DNA of 13,839 nt from Flavobacteriales bacterium (GCA_024959975.1 JANXFM010000201.1:1-13839); one strand, 5' to 3'; positions 6,645 to 13,839 are shown, numbered from the stretch's first letter. Notes: generated by a model from the sequence alone, not told the origin. Program-made: numbers and translations.

Positions 6645-6660
6645 CCTGATAGCTATCAGG
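6645..6660. repeat. Perfect 16-bp palindrome downstream of the his operon
   Basis: CCTGATAGCTATCAGG reads the same on both strands. It can fold as a 6-bp stem with loop AGCT, 62 nt after the hisIE stop. In the minus direction it is followed by ATGTAACTTTTAATTTG rather than a clean U-tract, so it may be a weak his-operon terminator, a protein site, or a dispersed extragenic palindrome. Confidence 0.45.
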
Positions 6661-6722
6661 TTTGTCGGATCAAGCCTTACTTTGACATGCTTTTTGAAAC
6701 AGCCTTTTTCAATTACCAATTG

Positions 6723-7313
6723 TTATTTAGCCGATCTTTCCTGTAAAATTTGTTCAATTTCTTCGAATTTAAAGCCCTTGTATTTAAGTAAAATCAATAG
6801 GTGGTACGTTAAATCGGCTACTTCGTTTTTAAACAAATCATCATTATTGTCTTTTGCTTCGATAACAACTTCCACAGCCTCTTCACCCACTTTCTGAGCA
6901 ACTTTGTTTACTCCTCTTTTAAATAATTTATTTGTGTAAGAGGCTGCATCATCATTATCAATTCGATCATTGATAATCTGCTCCAACTCATAAACAAACC
7001 CTTTTGAAGTTTCTTCTTTAAAGCATGATGTAGATCCGGTGTGGCAGGTTACGCCATTTGGTGTCGCTTTGATTAACAGCGTATCATTGTCACAATCAAT
7101 TTGGATATCATCTACTTTTAAGGTGTTGTTCGATGTTTCCCCTTTCATCCAGATGCGTTGTTTGCTTCTGCTGTAAAATGTTACAAGACCTTTTTCTTTG
7201 GTCAGCTCAAAAGCTTCTTCATTCATGTATCCCAACATCAAAACCTGAAGTGTTGCAGTATTCTGAACGATTACCGGAACGAGTCCGTCATTTTTACTAA
7301 AATCTATTTGCAT
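6723..7313 (-). CDS. hisIE: Bifunctional phosphoribosyl-AMP cyclohydrolase / phosphoribosyl-ATP pyrophosphohydrolase
   Basis: A 196-residue fusion that carries out steps 2 and 3 of histidine synthesis. The HisI part (about 1-105) shows MLGYMNEEA (26-34), SRSKQRIWMKGETSNN (48-63), the metal-binding DCDND (73-77) and zinc cysteines C74, C90 and C97. The HisE part (about 106-196) has YTNKLF, the VGEEAVEVVIEA helix (142-153) and EVADLTYHLL (164-173) with the acidic residues of the MazG-like fold. Its start overlaps the end of hisF by 10 nt. It is the last gene of the operon, as in E. coli. No truncation is seen. Confidence 0.96.
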   Translation of the reverse strand: MQIDFSKNDGLVPVIVQNTATLQVLMLGYMNEEAFELTKEKGLVTFYSRSKQRIWMKGETSNNTLKVDDIQIDCDNDTLLIKATPNGVTCHTGSTSCFKEETSKGFVYELEQIINDRIDNDDAASYTNKLFKRGVNKVAQKVGEEAVEVVIEAKDNNDDLFKNEVADLTYHLLILLKYKGFKFEEIEQILQERSAK

Positions 7314-8062
7314 CTTACCGGTATTTTTTTCGTTTGTAAATATTTTTTGAGATCCTGAATGTGAATTTCGTTGTTGTGAAAAATACTCGCTGCCAGTCCT
7401 GCCGTTGCTTTTGTGGTATTGAATAGTATTTCAAAATCTTTTTTTAATCCCGCTCCTCCCGAAGCTATGACGGGTAAATTAACCAGTTCACTCACCTGAC
7501 CTGTAATCTCCAAGGCAAAACCTGCTTTGGTACCGTCGTTGTTCATTGAGGTTAATAGAATCTCCCCTGCTCCGAGTTCTTCAGCACGCTTTGCCCAGTC
7601 TGTGGTTTTTAATTCCGTTTCCTTGCGACCACCATGTGTAAAGACTTTCCAACCGTCGTTCATTTTTTGCGTATCAATTGCTACAGTAACGCATTGACTT
7701 CCAAATTCATCAGCTATTTCCCGGATCAATTCCGGACGTCTTACCGCCGAAGAGTTAACCGAAACTTTGTCTGCTCCCGCACTAATGATCCTGGATACAT
7801 CTTCAACAGAATTTATTCCCCCACCAACGGTAAATGGAATGTCAATTTCTTTGGCAATACGTTTAACTAGACTCACAAGCGTATCCCGATTTTCAATCGT
7901 TGCGGTAATGTCCAAAAACACCAATTCGTCCGCGCCTTCTTCAACATATCTTTTAGCTAAATCAATAGGATCACCGGCATCACGAATACCAACAAAATTA
8001 ATTCCTTTTACTGTTCTTCCATTTTGAATATCCAAACAGGGTATGATCCTTTTCTTTAACAT
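7304..8062 (-). CDS. hisF: Imidazole glycerol phosphate synthase, cyclase subunit
   Basis: A 252-residue (beta/alpha)8 barrel that, with HisH, converts PRFAR and ammonia to IGP and AICAR. Catalytic D11 (PCLDIQNGRTVKG) and D130 (VAIDTQ) are present. Phosphate-binding features are GGGI (80-83), NNDGTKAG (174-181) and ASGGAG (200-205). Length is standard. The ATG overlaps the hisA stop by 7 nt, and the hisH gene lies one position further upstream, so both subunits come from one message. Confidence 0.97.
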   Translation of the reverse strand: MLKKRIIPCLDIQNGRTVKGINFVGIRDAGDPIDLAKRYVEEGADELVFLDITATIENRDTLVSLVKRIAKEIDIPFTVGGGINSVEDVSRIISAGADKVSVNSSAVRRPELIREIADEFGSQCVTVAIDTQKMNDGWKVFTHGGRKETELKTTDWAKRAEELGAGEILLTSMNNDGTKAGFALEITGQVSELVNLPVIASGGAGLKKDFEILFNTTKATAGLAASIFHNNEIHIQDLKKYLQTKKIPVRCK

Positions 8063-8769
8063 AGGTCTCGTAGCTCTTTTAATGTCACTTTGCCTTCATA
8101 AATAGCTTTCCCTAGTATGGCTCCTTCACATCCAATCTCTTTTAAGTCTATCAGATCCTGAAGATTCGCGATTCCACCACTGGCGATGAGCTTAACCTTT
8201 GACACTTCAATAATTTCTTTGTACAGATCAATGGAAGGCCCTTGAAGCATTCCGTCTTTTGAAATATCGGTACAAATTACATATTGAACACCTTCAAGTT
8301 CATAATTTTGAATGAATTCAATAATGTCGAGTTCCGAACTTTCCAACCATCCGTCAGTAGCGATCTTTCGATTCATGCAATCAGCACCTAATATGATTTT
8401 TTCACCACCATATCGTTTGATCCAATCTAAGAATACGGGTCTGTTTTTTGCAGCAATGCTCCCTCCTGTTATCTGGTTAGCACCTGATTCTAATGCAATT
8501 TTTAAATCTTCGTCAGATTTCAAGCCACCTCCAAAGTCAATACTTAAATTGGTTGCAGATGCAATGCTTTCCAGAATCTTGTGATTGACAATTCGTTTGG
8601 ATTTAGCACCATCCAGATCTACCAAATGCAGGTGTTTAATGCCGTTTGCTTCGAATTCTTTAGCTACCTCAAGCGGATTTTCATTGTACACTATCTTTGT
8701 ACTGTAATCGCCCTTCGTCAGACGAACACATTTACCGTCTATGATGTCTATTGCAGGAATTATTCTCAT
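8056..8769 (-). CDS. hisA: ProFAR isomerase (phosphoribosylformimino-AICAR-P isomerase)
   Basis: A 237-residue (beta/alpha)8 barrel that opens the ribose ring of ProFAR in an Amadori rearrangement to give PRFAR. D8 (PAIDIIDGKCVRL) and D130 (LGADCMN) are the acid/base pair; TDISKDGMLQGPS (167-179) and ASGGI (196-200) bind the phosphates. It belongs to the same barrel family as HisF, next in the operon. It overlaps hisH by 4 nt (ATGA). Confidence 0.97.
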   Translation of the reverse strand: MRIIPAIDIIDGKCVRLTKGDYSTKIVYNENPLEVAKEFEANGIKHLHLVDLDGAKSKRIVNHKILESIASATNLSIDFGGGLKSDEDLKIALESGANQITGGSIAAKNRPVFLDWIKRYGGEKIILGADCMNRKIATDGWLESSELDIIEFIQNYELEGVQYVICTDISKDGMLQGPSIDLYKEIIEVSKVKLIASGGIANLQDLIDLKEIGCEGAILGKAIYEGKVTLKELRDLC

Positions 8770-9344
8770 AGTTCCAAAAAGTTTTTAAGTATTTGCTCTC
8801 CAATATCAGCCGATTTTTCGGGGTGAAATTGAGTCGCATAAAAATTATCTTTTTCCAGTGCCGCACTAAATGGGCTGATGTAATCACATACGGCAGTTGT
8901 CTGTTCTGAAATGTCAGCGTAATAACTATGCACGAAATAGACATCCTTATCTTGAGAGATCCCATTAAAAAGTGTTCCACGAACTTCAGTAAAGTTGTTC
9001 CAACCCATATGTGGAACAATTTCTTTGTTCGGAAACTTACGAACCTTGTTTTTAAAGATGCCCAAACAGTTTGTATCACCTTCATCGGTCTTTTCACACA
9101 TCAGTTGTAAGCCTAAACAAATTCCAAGTACGGGCTGTTTTAATCCTAAAATAACCCGATCTAATCCTCGTTCTTTTAAATAAGACATAGCTGTACTCGC
9201 CTCTCCCACTCCGGGAAAGATGACTTTATCAGCTTTTAGCAGTTCTTCTTCTACATCTGTTATCCGATTTTCATAACCCAATCGGTTCAGAGCATTTTGA
9301 ACAGAACAAGTATTACCCGCATTGTATTTAATAATCGCGATCAT
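8766..9344 (-). CDS. hisH: Imidazole glycerol phosphate synthase, glutamine amidotransferase subunit
   Basis: A 192-residue class I glutaminase that supplies ammonia to HisF. The catalytic triad is C76 in GICLGLQLMCE, H174 and E176 in QFHPEKS. PGVGEAS (44-50) forms the substrate/oxyanion region and PHMGWN (111-116) is the conserved interface segment. The start overlaps the hisB stop by 4 nt (ATGA). A 121-residue ORF in another frame over this gene is a shadow. Confidence 0.97.
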   Translation of the reverse strand: MIAIIKYNAGNTCSVQNALNRLGYENRITDVEEELLKADKVIFPGVGEASTAMSYLKERGLDRVILGLKQPVLGICLGLQLMCEKTDEGDTNCLGIFKNKVRKFPNKEIVPHMGWNNFTEVRGTLFNGISQDKDVYFVHSYYADISEQTTAVCDYISPFSAALEKDNFYATQFHPEKSADIGEQILKNFLEL

Positions 9345-10429
9345 AAACTTCCTTTTGTACTTGGAATTGAATAGTTGCTGGTTTTGCTTACGGCCATTTT
9401 TATTGCTTTTGCAAATGCTTTAAATATGGATTCGATCTTGTGGTGTTCATTTTCACCTTCAGACTTCACATTCAAATTGCATTTTGCAGCATCACTAAAT
9501 GATTTAAAGAAGTGCATAAACATTTCTGAAGGCATTTCTCCAATCATCTCTCGTTTAAAATCGGCATCCCAAACCAACCAGGGTCTTCCACCAAAATCAA
9601 TGGCAATTTGAGTTAAACAATCGTCCATAGGTAATAAATACCCATAGCGTTCGATGGCTTTTTTAGAACCTAAAGCGTCTAAAAATGCTTCTCCCAACGT
9701 AATTGCTACATCTTCAATGGTGTGGTGTTCATCAATTTCCAGATCCCCGGAAACATTAATGTTCAAGTCAAGATTCCCATGTCTGGAAATTTGTTCCAGC
9801 ATGTGGTCAAAAAAGCCTATTCCTGTTGAAATAGTACTCTTCCCTGCCCCATCCAAATTCAATTCAATTTCAATGTTTGTTTCGTTGGTCTTTCGTTGTA
9901 CTTTGGCCTTTCTGGGCTTAGATTTAAGATATTGATAGATCTCCTCCCAGCTTTTTGAGTTCAAGGCAGCATCACTATTGTTTTCTCCTATGAAAATACC
10001 TTTACAACTAAGATTTTTCGCCAGGTCAATATCGGTTTCTCTATCACCAATTACGTACGAGTTCTCAAGATCATACGAACCGTGTATGTATTTATTCAAT
10101 AAGCCGGTTCGGGGTTTTCGGGTAGGCGCATTTTCTTCCGGAAAACTTTTATCGATTAAAATTTCAGAAAATACGATGCCTTCATTTTCAAATGCTTGTA
10201 TGATCTTATTCTGTGTCGGCCAGAATGTGTCTTCAGGAAAAGAGTCTGTACCCAGTCCATCCTGATTGGTGACCATAACAATTTCAAAATCTAATTCCCT
10301 GATAATTTTTGACAAACCTGAAAACACACCCGGGTAGAATTCCAATTTTTCTAAACTATCCAGTTGATAATCTACAGGTGGCTCAATAACTAATGTGCCA
10401 TCTCTATCGATAAATAATACTTTTTTCAT
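9341..10429 (-). CDS. hisB: Bifunctional histidinol-phosphatase / imidazoleglycerol-phosphate dehydratase
   Basis: A 362-residue two-domain fusion. The N-terminal HAD phosphatase (about 1-165) has D8/D10 (FIDRDGTL), TNQDGLG (54-60) and GDRETDID (128-135). The C-terminal dehydratase (about 176-362) has the duplicated Mn-binding motifs DEHHTIED (233-240) and NEHHKIES (327-334) and ends STKGSL. It carries out steps 6 and 8, so no separate hisN is needed. Unlike E. coli HisB, the phosphatase loop LIDKSFPEENAPTRKPRTG (91-109) lacks the Cys/His/Cys/Cys zinc ligands. It overlaps hisC upstream and hisH downstream by 4 nt each (ATGA). Confidence 0.96.
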   Translation of the reverse strand: MKKVLFIDRDGTLVIEPPVDYQLDSLEKLEFYPGVFSGLSKIIRELDFEIVMVTNQDGLGTDSFPEDTFWPTQNKIIQAFENEGIVFSEILIDKSFPEENAPTRKPRTGLLNKYIHGSYDLENSYVIGDRETDIDLAKNLSCKGIFIGENNSDAALNSKSWEEIYQYLKSKPRKAKVQRKTNETNIEIELNLDGAGKSTISTGIGFFDHMLEQISRHGNLDLNINVSGDLEIDEHHTIEDVAITLGEAFLDALGSKKAIERYGYLLPMDDCLTQIAIDFGGRPWLVWDADFKREMIGEMPSEMFMHFFKSFSDAAKCNLNVKSEGENEHHKIESIFKAFAKAIKMAVSKTSNYSIPSTKGSL

Positions 10430-11457
10430 CGCTGCATCTCTTTTAAAGTGTTTAGTAACAGGGTGTTTTCTTCCGGTGTTCCAACCGTTATTCGAATACA
10501 GCCTTTTACCTGTTTTGATCTGTTCCTGACAATAATCCCTTTTTCAATTAATGTATTGAATAAGGCTTCAGAATTCTCAAATTCAACCAATATGAAATTT
10601 GCTTCAGAAGGGAAAACCTGAACAACATTGTCTAATTGTTTTAATTCGACACTTAGTTTTTCCCGCTCTTTTTTAATAGTTTCTATTTGATCTTCTGTAA
10701 CAGAGGATTTAGTTAATATTTTTAATGCTTCTTTTTGACTGAGCGTGTTTATGTTGTAAGGAGGTTTGATCTTGTTTAAAATGTTAATTATTTCCTCACT
10801 AGCAAATGCCATCCCTACTCTTAGTCCTGCCAATCCCCAGGCTTTACTAAATGTTTGCAACACCACAAGGTTGGGTGTTTCATTTAATAAAGACAGGGTG
10901 CTTTTTTCAGTAGAAAAATCAATGTATGCCTCATCAACAACCACTAAACCGGAAAAATTATCAGCAATGTTTTGTATTGCTTTTTTGTTGATCACATTAC
11001 CTGTCGGGTTGTTAGGTGAACAGATAAATAGCAATCCTGCCGATTGTAATTGATCTTTGATCGCATCAAATAAAGGCAACTGAAAGTCATTTTCAAGGGA
11101 CAACTCAACCACTTCAACATTGTTTATCGCTGCAGAAACCGAATACATTCCGTAGGTTGGAGGGAAAATAAATGCTCTATCAACTCCGGGCTCACAAAAT
11201 GCTCTAAAAAGCAGATCAATCGCCTCATCACTCCCGTTTCCAAGGAATATCCGACTCGATCCAATCCCTTTTAATTTCCCGATCTCCTTTTTAAGTTCTT
11301 TTTGCAGAGGATCAGGATAACGATTCAACATCGTTTCGTTAGGATTTTCATTAGCATCCAAAAAAACATTTGCAAAGCCCTGAAATTCTGATCTGGCAGA
11401 ACTGTAAGCTTTCATTTGCAAAATATTTTTTCGAGTTATGTTCTCTATGTTAAACAT
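10426..11457 (-). CDS. hisC: Histidinol-phosphate aminotransferase
   Basis: A 343-residue fold-type I PLP aminotransferase that converts imidazole acetol phosphate and glutamate to histidinol phosphate. Visible motifs: LDANENP (33-39), RYPDP (46-50), GNGSDE (73-78), SPNNPTGN (147-154), DEAYIDF (175-181), and K205 in FSKAWGLAGLRVG, with conserved arginine R213. Length is typical. The ATG overlaps the hisD end by 8 nt, and its stop overlaps hisB. Confidence 0.95.
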   Translation of the reverse strand: MFNIENITRKNILQMKAYSSARSEFQGFANVFLDANENPNETMLNRYPDPLQKELKKEIGKLKGIGSSRIFLGNGSDEAIDLLFRAFCEPGVDRAFIFPPTYGMYSVSAAINNVEVVELSLENDFQLPLFDAIKDQLQSAGLLFICSPNNPTGNVINKKAIQNIADNFSGLVVVDEAYIDFSTEKSTLSLLNETPNLVVLQTFSKAWGLAGLRVGMAFASEEIINILNKIKPPYNINTLSQKEALKILTKSSVTEDQIETIKKEREKLSVELKQLDNVVQVFPSEANFILVEFENSEALFNTLIEKGIIVRNRSKQVKGCIRITVGTPEENTLLLNTLKEMQR

Positions 11458-12739
11458 TTCTAATTTCGTTTAATCTTAAAGTAACCGCATTTTTATGAGC
11501 AAAAAGCTCTTCTGCTTCGGCCATAATTTCTATTGCGGGACCTATGTTCTCTATTCCTTTTTTGTCCAGGTTTTGAAAGGTTATTTTCTTCACAAAGCTA
11601 TCAACAGACACACCACTGTAGTTTCTTGCAAAACCGTTCGTAGGTAAGGTGTGATTAGTGCCACTCGCATAATCTCCGGCACTTTCACAACTGTAATTGC
11701 CCAAAAACACAGATCCTGCATTCACTATTTTATCTACAAAATTAGAAGCAGATTCTGATGCAATAATCAAGTGTTCCGGAGCATAGGTATTACTAAATTC
11801 TATGCACTCATCCAGGCTATCTAAGATGATGGCTCTACTGTTTTTTAATGCTTCTGATGCCACGTCTTTTCTAGGTAATGCTACCAGTTGTTTATCTAAT
11901 TCTAGATTCACCTTGTTGATTATCTCAGAATTATCAGATAATAAAATCACCTGACTATCAGCCCCGTGTTCAGCTTGAGATAAGAGATCTGCTGCCACAA
12001 ATGATGGATTGCAGGTCTCATCAGCAATAATCAGTACTTCACTCGGGCCTGCAGGCATATCAATGGCCACACCTTTTTGTTGCACCAACTCTTTTGCCTT
12101 TGTTACAAATTGATTGCCGGGCCCAAAAATTTTGTAAACCTGAGGAATCGTTTCTGTTCCAGTTGCCATGGCAGCAATTGCCTGAGCTCCCCCGACTTTG
12201 TAGATCTTTTTGACCCCTGTTAAATTACAGGCATACAAGATTGCAGGGTTAATTTCTCCTTTTGCATTTGCCGGTGTACAGACCACTATTTCTTTGCATC
12301 CGGCAAGTTTAGCCGGAATAGCAAGCATTAATATGGTAGAAAATAAGGGTGCAGAACCTCCGGGTATGTACAAGCCAACCTTTTCAATAGCTACGCTTTT
12401 TCTCCAACATCGAACCCCTTCAACGGTTTCAATCTCTTTTTCAACACGGATTTGTGATGCGTGAAACTTTTCAATATTTCGCATCGCAAGTGCTATGGCA
12501 GCTTTCAATTCTTCTGAAACCAGACCTATTGCTTTCTCAATTTCGTCGTTATCTACTTCAAAACCATCAAGCTTTACCTTGTCAAACTTTTCAGTGTACC
12601 GAAAAAGAGCTTTATCCCCATCTTGTTGTACTTCATTCAGCACCTCATTAACAAGATTGTTTAATTCTTGTTTTTTAATTGCCGGACGAAGCGCATAGGT
12701 AGCCCATTCATTTCTATTTGGCCTGTCTACTACAATCAT
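11450..12739 (-). CDS. hisD: Histidinol dehydrogenase
   Basis: A 429-residue zinc enzyme for the last two oxidations of histidinol to histidine with NAD+. Visible: YIPGG (124-128), GGAQAIAA (183-190), GPGNQFVTKAK (206-216), MPAGPSEVLI (228-237), zinc ligands Q255/H258 in SQAEHGADSQ, catalytic E322/H323 in YAPEHL, D356 with H363 in GDYASGTNH, and H415 in FAHKNAV. All key residues are present. Its ATG shares one base with the hisG stop (TGATG), a coupling arrangement. Confidence 0.97.
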   Translation of the reverse strand: MIVVDRPNRNEWATYALRPAIKKQELNNLVNEVLNEVQQDGDKALFRYTEKFDKVKLDGFEVDNDEIEKAIGLVSEELKAAIALAMRNIEKFHASQIRVEKEIETVEGVRCWRKSVAIEKVGLYIPGGSAPLFSTILMLAIPAKLAGCKEIVVCTPANAKGEINPAILYACNLTGVKKIYKVGGAQAIAAMATGTETIPQVYKIFGPGNQFVTKAKELVQQKGVAIDMPAGPSEVLIIADETCNPSFVAADLLSQAEHGADSQVILLSDNSEIINKVNLELDKQLVALPRKDVASEALKNSRAIILDSLDECIEFSNTYAPEHLIIASESASNFVDKIVNAGSVFLGNYSCESAGDYASGTNHTLPTNGFARNYSGVSVDSFVKKITFQNLDKKGIENIGPAIEIMAEAEELFAHKNAVTLRLNEIRNV

Positions 12740-13596
12740 CAGAGCACCATTTTATCAATTGGGATAATTAAAATATCCTCAGCTCCTACTGATTTTAGTT
12801 CGTCGATGATATCCCAAAATTTATTTTCTTCAATTACACTGTGTAATGAACTCCACCCCTTTTCTGCCAATGGCAAAACAGTAGGGCTTTTTAATACCGG
12901 AAGAATATTACTGACCTCTTCAATTTTTGAATCAGGTACATTCATTAAAATGTACTTTGTGTTTTTAGCCCTTAAAACAGATTGTATTCTGAATAAAAGG
13001 CGATCTAAAATCTCTTCCTTTTCGTTTTCCAATTTGTTGGATTTCACTAAAACGGCCTGTGACGTAAGGATCACCTGCGTTTCTTTTAATCCATTTTTAA
13101 AGAGTGTACTTCCCGAACTGACAATATCGCAAATTCCATCTGCCAAACCAATATTTGGAGCAATTTCAACGGAACCCGAAATCGTGTGGATCTCTGCATT
13201 AATATTGTTCTTCTTTAAATAAGAAATCACTGTATTTGGATACGATGTAGCTATTTTCTTTCCCTCAAAGTAATCAAGGGTATCAATGTCCACATCTTTT
13301 GGGACAGCTAAGGATACTCGGCATTTAGAAAAACCTAACTTTTCGACTATGGTAATTTGTTTTTCTTTTTCAATCAAAAGATTTTCACCAACAATCGCCA
13401 CATCAACAACGCCATCCTCCACATACTGAGGGATGTCAGAATTTCTGAGGTGTAGTATTTCTAAAGGAAAATTCTGAACATCAACCTTAAGTTGATCTTT
13501 CCCATTATTGACATCAATTCCACAGGCTTTTAACAGCTTAAGTGAATCTTGATTTAATCGACCGCTTTTTTGGATTGCAATTTTTAGTTTACTCAT
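12739..13596 (-). CDS. hisG: ATP phosphoribosyltransferase, long form
   Basis: A 285-residue first enzyme of the pathway, joining ATP and PRPP. It has QKSGRL (9-14), VAIVGEN (66-72) and the PRPP loop DIVSSGSTLFKNGL (157-170). The extra C-terminal ferredoxin-like domain (about 211-285) marks the long, histidine-feedback-inhibited form, so no HisZ partner is required. A histidine leader peptide and terminator lie upstream, giving two levels of histidine control (attenuation and allostery, the second inferred from the family). The ATG is 44 nt downstream of the terminator's U-tract. Confidence 0.96.
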   Translation of the reverse strand: MSKLKIAIQKSGRLNQDSLKLLKACGIDVNNGKDQLKVDVQNFPLEILHLRNSDIPQYVEDGVVDVAIVGENLLIEKEKQITIVEKLGFSKCRVSLAVPKDVDIDTLDYFEGKKIATSYPNTVISYLKKNNINAEIHTISGSVEIAPNIGLADGICDIVSSGSTLFKNGLKETQVILTSQAVLVKSNKLENEKEEILDRLLFRIQSVLRAKNTKYILMNVPDSKIEEVSNILPVLKSPTVLPLAEKGWSSLHSVIEENKFWDIIDELKSVGAEDILIIPIDKMVL

Positions 13597-13640
13597 TTTT
13601 ATTGTGTTGTTGTTAAATGTTTGAGTAAACCTGGAAGTTG

Positions 13641-13678
13641 AAAAACAAAAACCCCGTTTGATCTACTCAAACGGGGTT
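13641..13678 (-). terminator. Attenuator terminator of the his operon
   Basis: Minus-strand hairpin with 12 perfect pairs: AACCCCGTTTGA (13678-13667), loop GTAGA, TCAAACGGGGTT (13661-13650), then TTTTTGTTTTTC. It is a very strong intrinsic terminator placed between the promoter and hisG, so it must be conditional. Confidence 0.92.
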
Positions 13679-13699
13679 CGGATATTTAGTGCACACGCA

Positions 13700-13759
13700 T
13701 CATATCTGTCTCGTCTGAGTTTCAGTATGTAAATGATGATGTGATTGATAAAAATTCAT
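13700..13759 (-). CDS. hisL: Histidine leader peptide (attenuation uORF)
   Basis: Short ORF MNFYQSHHHLHTETQTRQI, 19 residues, with four His codons among five (CAT CAT CAT TTA CAT, 13741-13727). ATG at 13759-13757, TGA at 13702-13700, ending 21 nt ahead of the terminator. The composition and position are those of a his-operon leader peptide: stalling on the His codons when charged tRNA-His is scarce would decide the fate of the terminator. The symbol is used by analogy with enterobacterial hisL; the sequence is unrelated. Confidence 0.9.
   Translation of the reverse strand: MNFYQSHHHLHTETQTRQI
13712..13720 (-). promoter_or_regulatory. Antiterminator strand of the his attenuator
   Basis: ACTCAGACG, codons 14-16 of the leader ORF, can pair with CGTTTGAGT (13673-13665) in the terminator 5' arm and loop: nine continuous pairs with one G-U. 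A ribosome stalled on the early His codons leaves it free; one that finishes the leader covers it. Pairing is shown by eye, without energy calculation. Confidence 0.65.
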
Positions 13760-13779
13760 TTTTCTTTTTTTACTCTGAG

Positions 13780-13809
13780 CAAAGATATGGATATTTTTTT
13801 TACAAGAAA
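13780..13809 (-). promoter_or_regulatory. Promoter of the his operon
   Basis: TATCTTTG (13787 to 13780) fits the -7 consensus TAnnTTTG exactly. The -33 element is less clear: TTT (13809-13807) at 19 bp, or TTG (13805-13803) at 15 bp. Transcription would start near 13774, about 15 nt ahead of the leader ATG. Confidence 0.6.
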
Positions 13810-13839
13810 ATCTTTTTGTGTTTTCTTCACACTATTTAT

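Larger units (their letters stand above)
6409..6722 (-). other. Intergenic/leader region between the his and cysteine operons
   Basis: These 314 bases hold no long gene. Read in the minus direction they contain the palindrome downstream of hisIE (6645-6660), the promoter (6547-6576), the Cys-rich leader ORF (6535-6482), the antiterminator strand (6480-6472) and the terminator (6443-6419). The part 6577-6644 and 6661-6722 shows nothing definable. Confidence 0.8.

Noticed and set aside
6670..6722. GGCTGTTTCAAAAAG sequence (minus strand) after hisIE as one arm of a terminator
   Set aside because: No matching second arm was found nearby; at best a decayed hairpin.
8732..9097. Minus-strand 121-residue ORF overlapping hisH and the start of hisA
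   Set aside because: It lies in another frame of the same strand as hisH, whose catalytic triad is intact; no motif and no independent start context.
12668..13222. Plus-strand 184-residue ORF opposite hisG/hisD
   Set aside because: It is antisense to two well-conserved his genes, has a serine/phenylalanine-rich composition typical of reversed AT-rich coding sequence, and shows no recognisable motif.
13619..13630. Second copy of ACTCAAAC (minus strand) after the his terminator, complementary to its 5' arm
   Set aside because: It is transcribed only after the terminator decision is made and lies beyond the U-tract, so it is unlikely to act in attenuation; an 8-base match in AT-rich DNA can be chance.

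Overview
This AT-rich window reads as chromosome of a Bacteroidota bacterium, probably Flavobacteriia or a close marine relative. Several signs point there: promoters of the TTG / TAnnTTTG type (Bacteroidota -33/-7), almost no Shine-Dalgarno sequences, a bifunctional HisB, an M42/YigZ pair with Bacteroidota-like sequence, and a secreted protein opening with signal peptide-Gln-...-GFENW. No mobile element, rRNA, tRNA or CRISPR array was seen.

Layout. 1-148 (minus): the 5' end of a secreted-protein gene cut by the window edge. 149-485: a non-coding stretch with three tandem 24-bp units, each holding a near-palindrome, just upstream of a good promoter for that gene. 486-2029 (plus): a YigZ/IMPACT-family protein (TTG start) and an M42-type metallopeptidase, 2 nt apart. 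2030-6408 (minus): a sulfur/cysteine operon in the order cystathionine beta-synthase-like, cystathionine gamma-lyase/synthase-like, Fe-S type APS/PAPS reductase (cysH), an extended-SDR epimerase, and a small lipoprotein. 6723-13596 (minus): a complete, tightly overlapping histidine operon hisG-D-C-B-H-A-F-IE that encodes all ten reactions from PRPP/ATP to histidine.

Main discovery. Both biosynthetic operons begin with a ribosome-mediated transcription attenuator that is not obvious from long ORFs. In front of hisG lies a 19-residue leader peptide with HHHLH, then a 12-bp terminator hairpin with a U-tract. A segment inside the leader ORF can pair with the terminator's 5' arm over 9 bp. In front of the cysteine operon lies a 17-residue leader peptide with three consecutive cysteine codons, then a 7-bp terminator hairpin ending 10 nt before the first gene. 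A CCAAATGG segment two bases after the leader stop is exactly complementary to CCATTTGG inside the terminator. Each leader follows a TAnnTTTG promoter. The predicted logic is that scarcity of charged tRNA-His or tRNA-Cys stalls the ribosome on the matching codon run, the antiterminator forms, and the operon is read. When the amino acid is plentiful, the ribosome reaches the stop codon, covers the antiterminator strand, and transcription stops. The cysteine version is the more novel one, and its operon links transsulfuration, sulfate reduction and two genes of unexplained role.
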